64,000 nt of DNA from Chinchilla lanigera (taxonomy: Eukaryota > Chordata > Mammalia > Rodentia > Chinchillidae). A program made the position numbers and the translations under genes. Shown here piece by piece: positions 60,952-64,000 of the stretch. The notes under the pieces were generated by a model that did no database searches, was not told where the DNA came from, and saw only the letters and a list, made by a program, of their open reading frames with translations. Position 1 is the stretch's first letter. Each line of letters starts with the position of its first letter. The stretch lies in assembly GCF_000276665.1 (NCBI RefSeq), contig NW_004955438.1, positions 11,386,148 through 11,450,147 of the forward strand, written 5' to 3'.

Positions 60952-61518
60952 AAGGGCTGAATATACTTATTGGGGGAAAGCAAACTTATATATGAGAGAG
61001 GGACAGAAGGGGACCCAAGTGGGTTGCCAAGGAACTTGCTTTTCTAGGGATTTTTATAGAGCAAATCCACAACGTGAGGTGGGTCCAAGGTGGGGAAAAA
61101 TTGGGAAATTGCAAGGTGGGCATGAGATGGGACAAAAATTGGTCAGCCAGTAAGATTACAAGTATAATTGTTCAGGTAAACTTGATTAAATTGGGATCAA
61201 ATTGGGAAGCTAATCATGCAAGCAAGCATGAATACAGAATAGGGTTTTTTCTGTAGGAGGTTGAGTTAGTGACTCTTCCTGGCTTTTTCAAGGTGATTGA
61301 TACCTATTTAGAATATCAACTCCTGATGTCCATCCCTAGGGAGGTATATGGGTGCATTTGTTTCATCTTTGTCTTGAGGTCTGGCCCACAGCAGAAGTAC
61401 CTGTCTCTCCCACAGCTGCAAGGTATCTTGTCTAGCATACTGGCTCCCACAAGGGCCCAGGCCTGTCTGACTGCCTATTATATTTCTAATATTTCCATCT
61501 GCTGAGTTGCCTACAACA
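60952..61518 (-). mobile_element. 3' LTR (U3-R) of the ERV fragment
   Basis: 567 bp between the polypurine tract and the A run. It starts TG as LTRs do, and its AATAAG signal is about 14 bp before the A run. Confidence 0.6.
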
Positions 61519-62401
61519 TTCCTCCTTCTGAAGAAGTAAATGAATTGCTTTGAGGGAATAATGGGCAATGACCACTATAGCTTCTTCAGGCTGAAAGGGT
61601 CATAGTTGATTGGCAGTTAGAGATACTCTCGGAGATTCTGTCTAAAGGCCCTTGATAGGCACCAGACATTTTCATCTTGGGTAGGCATATAGCTTTAAGT
61701 CTGGAGGAAACAAAGCCAAAGAAACAATTAAGTATGCATGGGTCAAATAAGATCAGCAGGATATTTATGAATATAGTCAGCAAAGATTTCCACCAAGAGG
61801 AGCCGGTATTGGCTTCCCATAAAGATAAGGATAAGGTCTAGGAAGTTTTTGAGTCTGACATGCCATAGAATTGTCATTTAATATCTTCAACAGCTCTTGG
61901 GATATTAGCAGAAGAATCAGGAATGTACATACAACATTCAGTTCTTACAGTTGCACAAGTATCTGCCTGTGCTGCTGTTAGAATGTTTAATGCTGTCTGA
62001 TTTTGGAGGATGGCCTGTTTTATTAATTTTACTTATTTAGGAGAGAGAGACCAGCTGTCATATAACCCTCTCTCTAGACAAGATCTGGTGGATCCCAGTA
62101 AAAGGAATCTAAAAGTAACCTAGCATATTTATTATAAGTTTTATCTATATGATTACCTGGAGTCTGGCATCCTGTAGGCAAGAACTAATTTTCCAAGAAA
62201 TTACAGCATATGTTATCAAAACATGAGCATTAGAGCTAACAGGTAAGTTTAGAAACTGTTCTTAAGGGATAGCTATTGTAACCCACTGGCTCTTAGGCCC
62301 CTTCACTGATGGAGTCTAACATTTTGTCATAAGTCCCTCTAGCTTTAGTTATAGTTATCTCTAAATTTTTGATGACTTATGAAAACCAGATTAACACCTT
62401 A

Positions 62402-62516
62402 NNNNNNNNNNNNNNNNNNNNNNNNNNNNNNNNNNNNNNNNNNNNNNNNNNNNNNNNNNNNNNNNNNNNNNNNNNNNNNNNNNNNNNNNNNNNNNNNNNN
62501 NNNNNNNNNNNNNNNN
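62402..62516. other. Assembly gap (115 N)
   Basis: A run of N abuts a (TA)n stretch at 62517-62530, so the gap probably hides a longer AT microsatellite. The open frame crossing it is meaningless. Confidence 0.99.
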
Positions 62517-63261
62517 TATATATATATATACAGTATTTAGATAGGATAAAATCTCCCCAGAATGAGAGCTGTGCTTTCAGGCATAACTAAAAGGAATGGG
62601 TGAAGAGGAAGTTATCCCAGTTACAGCTTAAGTGAGATATTTTTTGTAACGGCTGCTTTATTGAGGTATGAAGACTGGGAGGAAGGTCAGAGTTGGAGAA
62701 CGACAGAGACTTGTGCCAATGTCCAGCAATAGGTTATTTTTTTCCCTTTAATCCTGATTACTCAGGACTCCTCCATGGAGATGACAGTTGACAAGACTAC
62801 TTTTAATTTCCCCCTTCTACACACTACTTAAAATTTGCTAGGAACTACACACACCCATAAAACACAATTCCTGCCTTTCCTCTCTTCCTTCCTCCCCATT
62901 CCTCCCTCCCTTACTTCCTCCCTCTTTCCTTTCCTTCCTTTCCTCCTTATTTTCACACATGCTAGGTAAGTGCTTTACCACTGAGCTACAACCTTTCCCC
63001 CAAGTTACTTGTTGACTCTACCACTACCCTTTCATATTCAGGACTCGATGACACCCGTCTGGAAGAACTTAATTCACCTATACTTTTCCTTTCAAGGGAA
63101 TGTTTACAAACACCAAACTTTCCTGGTTTTTGAATTGAGTTTACAACTTCATAGGCATCCAGAATAAGAAAGCAGAGACAACACCCAGAGACTCTCAAGC
63201 CTCATTTCTGCCTTTAGTTCTCTCCAGTCCAGGAAGGCAATTTCCTACCCAACACCCAATT

Positions 63262-63720
63262 GTTTTAATATCTCCCTCAAAGTTTATTTGTTGGGAGTTT
63301 AATCCCTAGTACAACAGTGTTTGAAAGGTGGGACCCTTAGAAGGTAGTTAGATCATGAGGGCTTTGCCTCCAAGCATGGATTCATGCTATTACGGCGTGA
63401 ATGCGTAATAGTGAGTAATTTATCACAGGAGTAGGCTCCTGATAAAGGATGAATTTGGCCCTTCCCGTTTACCTCCTGTACACTGTCTTCTCTCATGTAT
63501 GGTGTGGTAAGAAGTTCCCCACTAGATGTTGCAATGGCAAACACAAACACTGAAACAGCACCCAGGATTTGGGCAGCAGATAAATAATTACATGGATGGG
63601 CCCCAACTGGGATCTTCCCCAGAATATCAGGCCCCAATCTCTGGTGGTCTAGGGCTTATATGGGATAAGTAAGCAGGAAGTACAGAGGAAGAATGGCTTG
63701 TCAATTGGGGGTTGGTTTAT
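63262..63720 (+). mobile_element. MST-like MaLR LTR
   Basis: AAAGGTGGGACCCTTAGAAG, GTAGTTAGATCATGAGGGCT and TTATCACAGGAGTAGGCTCC are the ordered MST/MLT1 LTR blocks in sense; the 3' part is diverged. Confidence 0.75.
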
Positions 63721-64000
63721 ATATTGTACATCATAATGACCAGCTATGCATCGCAGTAACCAGCTGTTTCTAAGAGACAGACGCAACCAGAACTGGAGCA
63801 GGAACTATTACCTGGGCAACTAACAAACTGAAGTATACTGACTGGTGGGGGGGGATTTTCTGTTTCATTTACTCCCTCTTCTAGTTTCATGGCAAATCTT
63901 TGCTTGGCATATTACATGTGATATTCTGAGGTAAGGCCCAACTAGAAGCAATAACATTCGGGTTGTCAGTGGTCCTAGCCAAGGGCTCCAAGATTGTCTT

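Larger units (their letters stand above)
60942..62789 (-). mobile_element. Endogenous retrovirus fragment (env transmembrane part plus 3' LTR), broken
   Basis: On the minus strand a decayed env transmembrane-subunit segment reads until an in-frame stop at 61874-61876. It includes a CX6CC motif at 61931-61957, typical of gammaretrovirus-like envelopes. A polypurine tract (61519-61530, reads CAGAAGGAGGAA) is directly followed by an LTR start TGTTGTAGGC at 61518. The LTR runs to about 60952, where an AATAAG hexamer and then an A run (60941-60951) replace the expected LTR end. No gag or pol is seen. Stops and shifts make it non-coding. The left-hand (5') part includes the N gap, and the exact 5' end is a guess. 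Confidence 0.7.
57021..64000 (+). other. TTC8 intron 10 (runs past window)
   Basis: After the last visible exon no further TTC8 exon was found. Content: antisense L1, an ID, a B1-type SINE, a sense L1M piece, an antisense ERV fragment with an N gap, and a MaLR LTR piece. A pyrimidine-rich run at 62876-62945 is followed by a reversed ID tail (to about 63001). Confidence 0.8.

Noticed and set aside
62369..62590. 73-codon open frame with unknown residues
   Set aside because: It spans the N gap and has no meaning.
57021..64000. Further TTC8 exons
   Set aside because: I looked for the expected E-M-N-N-M start of the next exon with an AG acceptor and did not find it; it probably lies beyond 64000.

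Overview
This is a mammalian nuclear genomic window: GT-AG introns, AT-rich non-coding DNA, CpG-rich promoters, and LINE, LTR and SINE remains throughout. The SINEs are tRNA-Ala-derived ID elements plus B1 and B4-like 7SL/ID composites, so the host is a rodent. The ID and B1 forms do not look murid; a beaver-like or other non-murid rodent is my guess, not proven.

The only protein-coding gene I can support is TTC8 (BBS8, a BBSome subunit), on the + strand. Ten coding exons are visible at 24135-24248, 32047-32076, 37854-37974, 38943-39006, 39108-39267, 39486-39575, 42299-42343, 50301-50386, 54720-54807 and 56910-57020. They join in one frame to 909 nt (303 codons), the N-terminal 55-60% of the family length. 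The rest of the gene must lie past the right edge. The second exon is a 30-nt microexon matching the known retina-specific exon 2A. The promoter has a CpG island and a near-perfect RFX X-box (23787-23800), as expected for a cilium gene.

Layout: 1-260 is CpG-rich and may be the promoter of a minus-strand neighbour (EML5 by mammalian gene order). 261-23700 is intergenic and repeat-filled. It holds a broken RAB18 retrocopy (2925-3468, minus), L1 fragments, an MLT1-like LTR, an MLT2-like LTR, an LTR-internal-LTR MaLR element (about 18765-22085, minus), L2 and MIR relics and SINEs. 23700-24480 is the TTC8 promoter and exon 1. 24480-57020 is TTC8 introns and exons with many SINEs, most ID copies flanked by exact target-site duplications. 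57021-64000 is the start of the intron after the last visible exon. It carries a degenerate antisense endogenous retrovirus fragment (about 60942-62789) that ends in a poly(A)-like tract and contains a 115-bp assembly gap, and a MaLR LTR piece.

The points most worth checking are the conserved exon 2A, the X-box, a perfect 55-bp direct repeat sitting just downstream of two neighbouring TTC8 exons, and the ERV fragment that looks like a LINE-retroposed transcript. I found no new gene system, no structural RNA gene and no CRISPR array.
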